The notes beneath the pieces were generated by a model. That model worked only from the letters and a program-made list of their open reading frames with translations, was not told the DNA's origin and searched no databases. A program made the position numbers and the translations under genes. From contig NC_061454.1 of assembly GCF_022581195.2 (NCBI RefSeq), positions 7,316,001 through 7,380,000 on the forward strand: a stretch of 64,000 nucleotides of DNA, read 5' to 3'. This DNA comes from Helicoverpa zea (Eukaryota; Arthropoda; Insecta; Lepidoptera; Noctuidae). The first letter of the stretch is position 1, and each line of letters starts with the position of its first letter. Below, piece after piece: positions 1-12,900 of this stretch.

Positions 1-165
1 TTTGAACGGTGTCTAGACTCTGAAGTAGTAACTTTCGAAATATTGAGTGAAGATTACTCAAAGGTTTGAAACAGTTGTAAATGTTGTAATTATACCTTTT
101 TTAAAAGTATAAAGCGGTTTGACAATATCAAAAGGGATTTAAAAATAATTTATGTACATTTTCAG

Positions 166-2507
166 ATTGTGTTTTTACAATGTGATCGTTATGTTGAATT
201 CCATGTGGGCCATGGACGTCATTATCGCTTACGAGTACCCCGGTTCGGAAGAGACATTGCATACCATCGGCCATCATGCGATCTTTTCGTAGTTGGTGCC
301 TCATCAGTATGTAAACAAGTTATTAGCTATTGCTTAAATGATAACTATTTGCACTGTATTCAAATGCTTTCTCTTTTCAGGAAGTGTACAGATTAAATTT
401 AGAAATAGGGCAGTTTTTGGCACCATATGTCACAAAAGCAACTGAAATAAATTGCTGTGCAGTCAATGAAGAACATGGATTATTAATGCTTGGAACAGAA
501 TCTGGCCATGTGGAGGCATGGGATCCTCGGACCAAGGCTAGACAGGGAATACTAGATTGTGCAATGCACTGTACAGATTCAGAATACAGGTGGATAATAA
601 TAATCTGTGAAATATTAAAAGAATATTGTTAACTCGGTAACAAATTAATTTTTATTATAATTCATTTTTTATTAACTTACAGGAATGACAAATTGCCTGC
701 TATAACAGCTGCAAAGTTTGATGGTCCCCTCAGGATGGGTGTAGGCACATCTACAGGCCATGTGCTGTTGTATGATATCAGATCAAGCAAACCTCTTCTT
801 GTTAAAGACCACATGAATGAAATGCCAATCAAGAAATTAGAATTTCATAAATCAATGAATTATGTATATTCCATGGACTCTACTGTTGTGAAGATATGGG
901 ATAAAAATACAGTATGTTTATCAATACCATAGAAAATGTTGTATTCAAATGAAATGTTTGTATAATTTTATTAATTTTAACTATTATTTTAGGGCAAACA
1001 ATACACAAGTATTGAATCATCAGTTGATTTCAATGATTTATGTGTTATACCAAACACAGGACTAAATATGATGGCTGTTGAGGACCAAAAAATGCAAATA
1101 TATTATATTCCTTCTCTAGGTATGTGCACTAAGAAAGTAACATTAAAGAATAATTAATCAGTATTTTGTTTAAAATGAAACTGCAAAGTGAAATACACTT
1201 CATTTATGCTTACCTTATGACGATAATTCTTTTCCCAGGTCCTGCTCCCAGATGGTGTGCTTTCTTAGATAACTTGACTGAGGAATTGGAGAGCTCAGCA
1301 TCACAAACAGTCTATGATGATTACAAATTCATCACTAAACAAGAATTAGAATCATTAGGCCTAGACCATTTACTAGGAACAAATCTATTAAGAGCATACA
1401 TGCATGGGTAAGTACTATTCGATTTAAATATTGTTATTTACAGAATGTTACTGATCTTACTAAGCTATTTTCAATTACAGATACTTTGTAGATGTCAGAT
1501 TATACAAGAGAGCGAAATCTATTGCGGATCCATTTGCGTTCGAACAGTATAAGAAACGTAAGATAAGAGAAAAGATTGAACAAGAGAGGCCATCCAGATT
1601 AAAAGTTGAAGATAACTTACCCAAAGTTAACAGGGATTTGGCTTCCAAACTTATGGAAGATGGCGGGAAGAAGAAGAAGCAATCTGCTAATCTTCTTAAA
1701 GATGACCGTTTCAAGGTGGGCATCGCTTTTAATAAATAATTTTATCAATCATGATTATTCTTTGCCACTAAAACATTTATTTTATTTATAGGCATTGTTT
1801 GAAAACCCTGACTTTGAGGTGGACAGAGCAGCTGAAGAATATCGCTTACTCAATCCAGTTTTGTCTAGGCTAGATAAAAACAAGGAAAAGAAAGTGGAAA
1901 CTGAATCTATGCAGGTAAAAAAATATCACCATTTATATACAAGTTTACATTAAGTCTTCAAAACTAAGCATATTTTTCATGAAAATCTACTATTCTTCAT
2001 TTCTGGATGAGGAACATTTAGTTTTTTATCTTTAAAGTTAATAAAGCATTCATACTTACTTATTATCCTCAGGTGGAAGAAACGGAAGATAAAGACTCTG
2101 ATATGGAATTCTACGACACTAGTGACGGCGATAGTTCTGATGAAGACCGATCATGGGTTAAGGAAGTTAAGAAGCAACATAAAATAATTCGAAACAACTC
2201 CAGAAAAGAGGATGATTCCCAATTAGCCGAGGAGACTGTTAATGTATCAAACAAAGCGCCTAGAACAACACATACTCTAAAAAGTTTATCACGAGTTAGC
2301 AAAGCCAGCTTAGGAGATCGTTTAGCAAAAGAGAGCTTTTCAACAATGGTCACCAACTTTGGAGGTAATCGCGAAATGAAGTTTAGTATGAGAGGCAAGA
2401 AATCAGACTCCGAAAATAATAGAAAAATGAAGAAACATCATCAGGAAAGAAAGCAATTTGTACGGCGAACAGGATTTCTAGCAAAAAAGAAAATGAAACC
2501 TTTTTAG
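166..2507 (+). CDS. NOL10: NOL10 nucleolar WD-repeat protein, 3' part (5' end outside window)
   Basis: Eight exons: 166-306, 381-589, 683-911, 993-1119, 1239-1407, 1481-1715, 1792-1914, 2073-2507. Phases agree at every junction and give about 555 residues; roughly 130 N-terminal residues lie before the window. NOL10 (yeast Enp2) is a nucleolar protein of early 40S ribosome assembly. The family signature is clear: CDRYVEFH, then FGRDIAYHRPSCDLFVVGAS, VGTSTGHVLLYDIRS with KPLLVKDH, GPAPRWCAFLDNLTEELE, and ENPDFEVD before an acidic, lysine-rich tail. The visible part holds the later WD-repeat blades, the NUC153-type region near exon 1792-1914 (FENPDF), and a disordered basic C-terminus ending in KKKMKPF, typical of nucleolar proteins. 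The stop is at 2505-2507. Nothing looks damaged. Confidence 0.95.
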
Positions 2508-2536
2508 CAAAAGAGTACATATTAAGTAGTAACAAA

Positions 2537-2542
2537 AATAAA
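2537..2542 (+). promoter_or_regulatory. Polyadenylation signal of NOL10
   Basis: AATAAA lies 30 bases after the NOL10 stop codon, which would give a very short 3' UTR. The motif is seen; its use is inferred. Confidence 0.5.
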
Positions 2543-3334
2543 TCGCCTTCACTATTTTTTCAAGTGTTTCTTTTTGCCATACCTCATTTGCTGTAAATAG
2601 CACTTATTAGCAACTAATTGTGATAGGTATCGTACTTACATATAGACAAATAGAGCTTGTGATAAAAAATCCTAGAAAACTCACTTGAAAGTAATGCTAT
2701 GTATACTTTCCAAGTGCTTCTTTACGCAACTGGTGAAAACCATATAATATAAAATTCTGAATATATCAAATCAGAGCGCAGCAAAACGAGAACCATGAAG
2801 ATACCAGATACTTATGCACTTTGTGAAAACATTTTTTCAGAATTTAATCTACCCTGCTTACTACCTAATTTATTTCATTTCATATTTACATTTTAATGTT
2901 TTACCCATTTATCTCTGGGTTTATCAAAGTTCAACGCCAGTGCGTATTGTTTCAAATGTTTCATGTCCTCTAAAATAAAATTGTGTTCTTATATGTTCTG
3001 CTTCAATAAACGTATTTATCTCGATATGATTTTATTAATCTATAATCGAAGAATGCCTCTCATTAAGCTTAACATTATAAAAAAAAACTTCACGAACGTA
3101 GGGTCTCTTTGTAGTCACAATGACATTAAAATTATCGGGAGTTAATGCACTGAGTCAGTGCAATACAAATAGATATTCAATGATGTTATTACATACTAAA
3201 AAACATTGCAGTGAATCGTTATCTGTTGTTGTCAGTGTATCCTTTTTAACTCTCTTCAAAAGTACTAACTTATAATTTGGCAATAAAATAACAAATGTGC
3301 AGGTACCTACAGATAACTGTGAGTTAGAATAAAA
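2543..3334. other. Intergenic DNA, NOL10 to receptor gene
   Basis: AT-rich, with only short chance reading frames on either strand. No repeat family or RNA gene was recognised. It should contain the promoter of the receptor gene whose first ATG is at 3335. Confidence 0.5.
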
Positions 3335-5984
3335 ATGCAAAATGACAACGCATCATACGGCAGTGGTAAGCACAATAAGCTTTTAATTACCTACCGTCAT
3401 TATTGAGATCTTAGTTGTTTGCTACATAAATGTTCAATTATTAATATATTATCATTTCGTATAATGTGCGTATTGGTAATTAATGGGTAGATATGGGCAA
3501 TAAACTGGATAATGTAAATTTTTTAAATGATTATGTAGCTAGTGATTTACTGGACAGCCATGTACTGGGGAACGACAAGCTTGCTGAACCAGCGATGGAG
3601 AGATCTACGAGGTCCAGTCTCGACGCCAATAGTGTCGACGTGAGTGATCTATCTTTTATTATTATTTTATACTTCTCACGATGGCTATACCTACCTCTCT
3701 ATAGCTCCGCCGAAGTCTGATTGTTTTTTTAAGTGAATTTAAATAGAAATCTATCCCGATAAACAAATTTGTCTGATGTTGACCTAGCCTGGTCTGGTAG
3801 TCTTATGATGGAATATTACACCAGTAACAAATGCACCTTGCTCTGTTCCAGATTGGAGAAATAACAGAATCCCCAGATACTGAATACATGAGTACTTCTG
3901 CAATATTACATTACTGTAAATCTAAGGTAAGGACTTTCCTTAACTTTCTCATCGATGATGTTTCGTAACTTTGTCTCGTTAAAATTTCTTGACTGTGTTG
4001 TTACAGATATTACTTCCTTATTTAAAACTGTTAACTATTATGGGACTACGGCCGGTACTAGATGTATCGAATTCTTCTAAGTGCGCAATATGTTGTTCAC
4101 ATTTTCACTCAATACAGGTGGCCATACTCATGTTTTTAGGATACGTTCTTCAATATATGGCTTGTTTCAGGTATGTATTGCATCACATCCATTAAATTTT
4201 AATTTAAAACTATTCCTTGATGCTACACCATTAACAGAACCACACCCCCTAAGACGACCCGTTTGAGTAATGATACTGGGTATTTTCCTATGCATAGGTA
4301 GATACCTAGTCTTCCTGGTTGATGGCAGTTACATTCTAATTAAGACCTAATTATTTCCCTAAATAACCTAATAACGGTGTACCTAAATAACTACAACTTA
4401 AAGTTATTAATTGGTGCATATGTTTCAGGCGGGACAGAGGATTCTGTTACAAGTTAGTTCCGCTGGCGTTGACGTCCACATTAGAATATGACAACTACAA
4501 ACAAGTGTGTTATGGAAATGTTATCTTCACGTATATCGGGCCTAGTATATTGCATTACGTGGGATTTTTATACGCTTTATATTTATTTCGGATATCTGAT
4601 AACGAACAATTACAAAATCTGATGGAAAGGGTAAGTACATATTTTGAAATACTACCCTAATGAGTAAAATTAACCAGTGTCCAGGGTGATAGCTCACTCT
4701 TACAACAAATATTTTCCTAGCCCGAGAGGGCTTATTTTTCAAAAGTGATTGTCTGTTTATGTATTGTTTTCTCCTGTACAGGTATTTCTACTGTCCTCGT
4801 ATTCACCGCAAGGAATGCCCACAACAAAGCCCAAACGGCTGTTACACATGTTGTGGTTTTTCATAATACTTAGCGTCTTGTGGATGTGCCTGTCATTATG
4901 TTCAGTCAACTTGATGTTGGCTAGAGGCAATATCATCTTCAGATGGATGGAAACCAGGTATAAAGAAGCAAGAGTACTATTATAGCAATAATATATAATT
5001 TTTTTTTTTTAGTTTAGTTTTGCTCACCTGTTTGCTATTTTTTTTCAGTTCATACGAAGTCACAATGTTGCTAAAGATCTTACTAATAGTATGCACATTG
5101 ATTCACGACATGGTACAAGCAACTATCATTACAAGTTACTGCCTGCAGGCACAGTTGCTGCAAGCTCATCTCATGTTTCTCAAAGAGCGCCTTCTTAATC
5201 GAACTATTACTCCACTTAATTGGATGAGAGTGAGTATACAACTTTCGCAAACTTAACGATTTAATTAAAGATATGTGCACGACTATACGTTAAATTTTTG
5301 TTTTTGTAGGAAATAGCGGAGTTCCGTAAACTGCTAAAATACTTGAATGACGATCTAGCGCCCGCAGTCTGTTTGTTCACCATAGTGAACATATCATGGG
5401 CGACCTCTGGTGTCATGTGGCTGCTCAACTTAGATAAAGTGGACACGGAGACAGAACCACTAGTCGGCATTAGCATTCTCAACGAGCTTTTGTGGATCTC
5501 AGCGGTCGTTGTGCCATTTGTTCAGGTAAAGTGTAGAATGTAGGTAGACTTATGCCAGACTCTAAGTCTTGAGATACGAGGTTTTGAGCCTACTGCCCCA
5601 GCCAACTCGATAAAAATTGTATAGGTATTCATTACCTACTCGCAAATTCACTCATTCAATCCATGATTTAATCACAACTTTTAGAGAACACGAAGAGTAA
5701 TTTGGCAACTAGCTTAAGATAAGCTTTTTTTGTTGTCCCAGGCTGCGCGTCTATCAAAAGAATGCCGTCGCACTCAGTCGGTTGGTCACGAGCTGTGCGT
5801 GCGGCCCTTCCTGCACCAGGACACGTCGCAGGAGGATATCACCAGCGTGCTCATGTACGCCTCCACGCTGCGCCTGCACGCCAAGCTCTTCCACTACCCC
5901 ATCGCCGGAAGGTACCTCTGTCTCGTGCTCACTCTCACCGTCATCGTCCTCTTCTCACTCGGCATGTGCCATCTATTACAATAA
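3335..5984 (+). CDS. Insect gustatory receptor family protein, 7 TM (possibly CO2-receptor type)
   Basis: Nine exons: 3335-3365, 3491-3639, 3852-3926, 4007-4170, 4429-4630, 4782-4957, 5049-5229, 5310-5525, 5742-5984. All phases close and give 478 residues. The short first exon was chosen because its phase joins the second as SDMGNKLD; initiation at 3493 would also work. Hydrophobic segments are seen in every exon from 4007 onward (for example VAILMFLGYVLQYMACF, HMLWFFIILSVLWMCLSLC, LLKILLIVCTLIHDMV, ELLWISAVVVPFVQ), about seven in all. Length, a long intracellular N-terminus, many small exons and a hydrophobic C-terminal end fit insect gustatory receptors, which are ligand-gated cation channels of sensory neurons. 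Strings such as DYDNYKQ-like EYDNYKQVCYGN and GHELCVRPF recall the conserved Gr1-Gr3 carbon dioxide receptor group, but this is from memory. The usual TM7 TYxxxxxQF motif is not obvious. The last exon is much more GC-rich than the others. Confidence 0.7.
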
Positions 5985-6176
5985 TCTACCAATATACAAC
6001 TTATATTGGTAAATAGAATAATAAGACTGTTTTGTAAATAATTTATCAATTTCTATTATGTAAATAATTTTAATTAATTTAATTGTTGAACTAAAATTAT
6101 ATTGAATTTTTAAATTATTTTTTAAAATTGCGCCAATGTAATTGAAGTTATATCGGGATATTGAATTGATTAATGA

Positions 6177-6182
6177 AATAAA
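6177..6182 (+). promoter_or_regulatory. Polyadenylation signal of the receptor gene
   Basis: AATAAA about 190 bases after the stop at 5984, in an AT-rich 3' UTR. An opposite-strand AATAAA at 6213-6218 could end the convergent NALCN transcript, so the two 3' ends would nearly meet. Both assignments are inferred. Confidence 0.4.
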
Positions 6183-6218
6183 ATATCGAATTATTATTTT
6201 TGAGATTTGTCTTTTATT

Positions 6219-6968
6219 TTCCAAATATTTTGGCATTAAGGTATAAATAAGGTAAACTATGGCTAACATTCAATATACTTTATCCAAATTCGGTAACAAA
6301 TTAATATTCGACTTATAACTTATTCATTCTACGTTATTATCTATCATCGATACAAAGTAATCAATAAAAGTGAAATGATAAAACAATTAAGTATACGAAT
6401 ATACATCAGTTTCTAATATTGGGGCTGCATTAGCGGGCTACGGCGAATATTAGTGTTATCGTATGGTATTTCAGCAAAACGAGGCACAGTTTTAGGAGTA
6501 AACAAGATCTTTTTTTTACACATTGTGTTAGAGCGTGAGCACCAACTTATGTACCTAACCCAATAGTAGACTTTATCAACAATAACTTAATTTTGCCAAC
6601 TACAGCAAAAATGCACCCACATTTTACGATCTCGTAGAAAGAAATACTGCACTAGATATCGATAAGAGTAAACAACTCTATATTAAACAAATATCTAGCA
6701 TCCAATTTTGCTCTTTTTTACTTTCAATAGTATATTTATAAAAAGTTCCACATATTGATGTAAATGTATTAAATTATCTGTGATTTCGGATCATCTCACA
6801 ATTTTTTTCTCTAATCACAAATTAATCAAATTGGTATTGTTATACACCAACATAGTTGGTATAAGGCTCGGAAGATGATGATTGGACGAAGATATTTGAC
6901 AAATGGTACAATGTGTTCTTTGTAAGTGATCGTAATACGTAGCTTAAGGGTACTGCAGTCCTGCATGT
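6219..6968. other. Likely NALCN 3' UTR or intergenic DNA
   Basis: AT-rich sequence between the polyadenylation motifs near 6180-6218 and the NALCN stop (complement of 6969-6971). No reading frame or repeat could be supported. It is most simply read as a 3' UTR of about 750 bases for NALCN. Confidence 0.4.
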
Positions 6969-9900
6969 CTAGTCACAGTCGACTACGGCTATACGCGCGA
7001 GCTGCGTGCCCCACCAGGAGTGCACGTCATGCAGCGCGGGCAGGTCGCGTGACCCGCCCGTGGCGCTAGCGCTCACGTGACTCACGCGACTTACGCTCTT
7101 CACTGTAGCTGTACAAAACACATACAATAAAAAAAAAAATGGAAATTGAACTTTGGGTTGTGCAACCTTGGCAAGCTCATTATAGACTCTTATGGTCCAC
7201 GCGGGGAGAGGGACATGAATAGCTGGAGTGATCACAGCTGTACGCGGGGCGGTGGCAGGTCTTTCAGTGTTGGGTTATTACCATGACCCTCGTTTAATTA
7301 TTGAATTCTAGCTTTAATCTTTTGAAATGTCTAGTCACTTTACTTCACTATACTTTTTTACTCACTTTAAATAACTTGTTTTTTTTTGGTAGAAGAACTG
7401 AACAAAATAATGTTATTTATAAAATATTTGCATCAATTCAATGTTTTAAATCTGTTATAGACAAATTCTAAATTCGAATATAGTTTTGAGGTCGTAAAAT
7501 AAATAATGTATACTCACATTTGCAAGAAGTTTTCTTGATGAGAGCAGGGTGGGGATCACTCAGAGTTGGCTGTAAGTACTTTTTGATCGGGCTCTCGGGT
7601 CTGTAAGAATATTTTTTTGGAATAAAAATAATACCAAAATTCCTTTAAAAAAAAATATTTTAAAGGAATTTTGGTACTGTTTCCTTCTTCCTATCTATTT
7701 CCTTTAGGGCCTTATCATACTAGCGGATTGCGAGCGTCTTCAAAGCGGAACGGACGCGCAACGAACACGCCGCGCATACGCAGCGAAGTTATTGCGGACG
7801 CGCAAAAAATTCGTCGCGAAAAGCAGTGTTTTATTCGTTTGCAAGAAAACACAAAGTAGTCGCTCTCTTCCATTAGATTATTGTTTGAATCCATTTTGTT
7901 ACTGAGTGTATTGTACGTCGTTAATTTGTTACAAACACATGACGAAAACGTTGCGAATTTGCCGTACGTCCGCGACGTCTTCGCTGAGCAGCCGCAGCGT
8001 GTTCGAGACGCATTCGCCCGGTCCGCTTTGGAGACGCTCGCAATCCGCTAGTATGATAAGGCCCTTAGTGTTTAACTAATTTTGAATATTTAGGTACCTC
8101 GGTATTGTAACAGATGGCAGCCCCGGCCGCTTAAATTGACTCTTTGTTGAAGATCTTTTCGGTTGCGAGTCAAAAGACGATGAAATATCTACAACAATTT
8201 AACACGTTTTAGTATCACAGTCTTGGCTTATTTATTAAGTTTAAAACAAGTTGATGCTACTTACTAGATATAACAGGCTGCGAAGTAGATTCTGTGATTT
8301 CGGTCCGGCCTGCATTAGCAACAACTTGCTGGAAATAAATACATAAATAATTAAATTCAACAGAAGAGTAATAAATAATTATTTTAAAGTAAGTGATACG
8401 AACCTGAGTTTCAGTTTCTTGTTTCTCTTTATCGACCTTTTCGTTGCTCATGTCAACAGCTTGTTCGTTAGTCTTCCTCAAGCCAGCAATCAAACTCGTT
8501 TGTTGTTTCTGTTCAACAATAAAAGATACTTATTACCATTTTCAATCTTTCTTTACGATTTTAAAAACAAGTTTGGAGCGGAAACTTAAGAATTTGTTCG
8601 TTTGTTTGCTTGAAAGCGCTAATTAATCTGAAACTACTGACATACTAAAAAAAGAACCGGGGTTAGATAACCCATATAGCTAAAAAGGCCCATATGTAAC
8701 TGTTTATCCGGATGCGCGGAGTAGCTCCCACAAGACCAGGCACACCGCTGGAAACCGCTAGCAATAAGCATTAGGGTCATAATTTAGACGATAGCTAAAT
8801 AAAAGAGTTCCTTACACTACTATTGGCGCGTATCTTCTTGAGGCAGCCTTCGAGCCACGTTCTTATAGTTTGCTTGGCAACTTCCTCCTCGATGAGAAAC
8901 TCGAACTCCTCACGCGCCAGCAACTCCTCCATTTGAAGTGATTTGCGGATGTCCACCGTACGGTACGATAGCATACTGAAAGTCATTTATTCGAGTACAT
9001 AAAAAAACCCAATAAAAGTAGCATTGTTTTATTTAATAACTGAGATACAGTAAATAAACAATATGTCTTATATTGTACTTAAATACTAGAAGAAATAATC
9101 TGCCGCGTACTTAAATACGGTAAGTACTTACTTGATGACGTCATGGAAGGTAACATCCTCGCCGTTATGAAGTCGTTCGAGCTCATAGCACATGTACTTG
9201 AACAGCAACCTCTCTTTGTGAGTATCGCATTCCAGACGACCTTTCAGTAGCCGTAAAATGAATTTCACCTAGAAACAATAGTGCGTAATTATAAGACAAT
9301 ACATTATGTCTTGCGCATCTGTGCATATCTGTGCTCCGGCTAACAACGGGTTAATTTGTAAATAAGTTTTGTTCTGGAAAGGTTGTATATTACCAACATA
9401 CCTTCCTAACTGGTATAACGCCTTTTTGATGTACATCGACGACATTCCATGTGTTCTGAAAGTTTCTTATATCAGCGTATGATAGCAGCGCGTCTTCTTC
9501 GTTGGAGTAGAACAATGAAAAGTTCTCCATGATAATAGCTGTAATAAAGATAGTGTATGTAGTGGTACAGTCTCATAACATAACTAGCAGGATGTCAGGT
9601 TTATAATGAAAATATAATTTGTAATTAATTAATTTACAACCACCAGCACAATAAAAAAAACACAAATAAATGGGTAGCGCTTTTTATGAATAAATATAAG
9701 AACACCTTCTTATTTGGCGTTACGCCCAAATATTTTTTTTTTGCATAGCAGAGAACAGCCTGTTTTTATTTTGACAGCCCTATGCATATGTCTTCAAGCC
9801 ATTGTTTCTGGCTGATCTGCTCTCATCATACAACTCACCGTTCAAGTTTAGTAAACAGATACGAGGAAGAACTGACCCACTAGCAAGTTGAGCACGATAT

Positions 9901-12900
9901 ACGTGATGATGACGTAGAAGGTGCAGAAGTAGGCGAGCGAGGCGGTGAAGTTGCCGCAGTCGGTCTCCCAGTAGTTGTCGGCGGGCGTGCAGTAGGGCGG
10001 CGCCACCATGCAGTCGTGCATGATCTTGTTCCAGTCCTCGCCCGTCACGATGCGGAACAGCATCGCCACGCTGTGGATCGGCGAGTTGAAGTTCGCGCGC
10101 CTGGCAATTGGAAGTTTGCAATGTTTAGTGTAAGAAAAGCTTAATATTTTATAATTTGCAACATAAGACCAATAGCTTTTCGAGTCATTTTATGTCTATA
10201 TTTACCTAGGTTGTTGGGGCGGTAAATGAAACCGACCTTTCTTAAATCGCGGGAAAATATTCACGCGTCAAATAACCCATTGATAAAAAAATTACATCGA
10301 CTTAAGCCAAACCAATTTTAACTGAACACGCAATAAGTCATTAAAAAAATATTTAAAACATTAATAAAGCATAATTTACCTTCCAATTCCCTCTCCATAT
10401 TTGACGTTCCCAAAGACAATAGTGCCAGCGAGCGCGTAGAAGAAGACAAGGAGAAACATGCCAAATATGATGAAGAAACTCTTGCAGACGCTGACTCCGA
10501 CGGTCAGCATCAACATCTTGAGCGTGGTGTGCTTGCCCGTGATCGTGAAGAAACGTAAGATCACCACCATGAAGCCCACGAAGTAGGATAAGTCGTTCTG
10601 TAATCACAATGATATAGAAAAAAGTCATATTGTATTTATTTTAATTTGATATTTATGTAAGGAAAAGTGATTTACAAAAGAAAATACAGAAGAAATTGCC
10701 ATTGAAAATTACTATCTCATACAGAATCCAAGGAATTGTTTTAACTAAACTGTGTTTGACGATTTATAATAACAAATTTTATTTGCTCAAATACATATTT
10801 TATGTCACTAATGTAAATAACAAGCTGACGTCCCGCGGTTACAGCTGCGTCCCAAGGGAACTACTTAAAACGCACCCCGATAAACAGTCTCTAGAGCCTT
10901 AGAAAAGACAAACTTATACATAGATAAGTAAATAGTCTAGACTATATCTGTAGCAAAGAACGTGAAATCCGGAGACACAGACAGAATAATATCAGTAATG
11001 ATTCCACAAGTAAAGTTGACGCTAAGTACCTTCAAAGTAAAATGCATAAATATCCAGATACATCCAGCGACGGTGACGAGCAGATCGTATCTATTGCGTC
11101 GACTCTGCCAGTAGCCGCGCGGCGTGAACGCGATGGTCTTCAGCAGCACTTCCACTACGAACACTAATGTTAGCAGCGCCGATGTTAGCGCTAGCTGTTC
11201 CGTGTATGGAGAGTAGCGGGACCACTGGGAACATGATAATATAATAAGATTTTTTTTGTCACAAAACAAACTTTTTCTTACGCAAAGCAGGAAAGTTGAA
11301 AGTCGAAATAAGATTAAAACTCCTGACACTTAAACTAGGTTAACCTGTAGCTTAGGATTAGAGTAGAATTATTTTATTAAGTGGGATAATTTCTTTCAGT
11401 TCCTGCTTTTGACTTCGTCTTACGGCTTCTTCTAATATTATTTGTGTTGATAATGTATAATTGCTATCAAAACCACAGATAGATAGAATATTGGGAACGT
11501 ATTTTATTGTGAGATTCATTATAGTTCGGCCATTCAGAGAATGCGTTCCTGACACGTCGCGATTGAACTGACGACGTAACTACATTCATTGATTATTGAT
11601 ATAATAATGTTGTTTTAATGCTCCTCAATTGTTAAAACGGTAAACAACCAGCAAAAATATTTTTATCGTAACTGCAACGCCATTGCAAAGTTACGTCGTC
11701 AGTTCAATCGCGACGTGTCAGGAACGCATTCTCTGAATGGCCGAACTATAATCGGGTATTCGCATTTCACTTATTTCATTCACATTCGGAGGTTTTTTTC
11801 AACTTATTTACAAAGAGCAGAAGTACTAACCGTCACAGCCAACAAGCCACTGTTAAGGAGTACAACAATCGCAATCACCCGTTTGAAGCTCAAGTTTTGT
11901 GTGACGTCGTAGGCGAAGGCGCGGACTTTGCGTTTATTGGGACGGGGAGGCAAGTGCAAAGGCTGAGCGATTTTCAATCTCTTCTTCAGATCGCACCTAG
12001 AACAAAGGAGAAGATTTAATAAATAAGGGTGAGTTGCACCACTAAACTATAACGAGGGTCAAACCAGCCGTGAAATTGCCGCCTTTTGGACAAATAGGCG
12101 AATTGACAAAATGAAAATGGTTCGGATATCGTTATAGTTATATGGTGCAACCCACAGTAAGGATATGGAATGTTTTTTTATGGGATATTTAAAATAAGTT
12201 GTAATACATTTTAGACTTGCATTTACTCAAAATATGTATATAAAAATATGTCTCCTTACCAACGGCGCTGGTCGACAGTTAAAAGAGCAGTGCCCTTGTT
12301 TTCTGAATAGTTTGCAATCACCACACCGACGAACAGAGTGAGCCCAATCATACAGCCAAGGAATATGTAAACGTGTATATAGATTGCATGTACCTAAAAA
12401 AAATGAAAAAGGCATAATTAAGTTAATAAGTAGGTAACATAATAATAGGAGTAATAATTAAATGGATAATGTTTATAATTTTATATATTACATATTTCAC
12501 GTAAGTGAAATATACTAACCGGTCCCAATGCCTTGATCAACACATCTCGGACATCCAACCAGCCTTTAAATGAGAGCACTTCAAATAACGTCAACAGTGC
12601 GTCACCAATGTTATCGAAGTTGAAACGTTTCGGGTTTGCCCTGAAATAGTTAGAATAAGAATATATCTAGTTTTTAAACATTTGTAGGAATTTAGACCCT
12701 GAAAACCCCTGTCTTGTGACGAACTGGACTTGCTCTCATAACCCAAAGACTGATATTAATTTAGGTAGACGAGGGGGTAGGTATTATGTCCAATAACTTA
12801 TGTATGAATTAATGCACATACCAGACTCTCGGCACGAGCATAGAAGGGAAGGTCTCGTTGGGCCCGGGGCGGATCTTCATCTTAGTGACGAACACGCGAC

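Noticed and set aside
2111..2398. Minus-strand 95-residue frame
   Set aside because: Antisense to the last NOL10 exon, which has strong family support.
11358..11912. Two frames both starting MSGTHSLNGRTI
   Set aside because: The shared start is coded by the two inverted arms of the 11522-11749 MITE, one on each strand.
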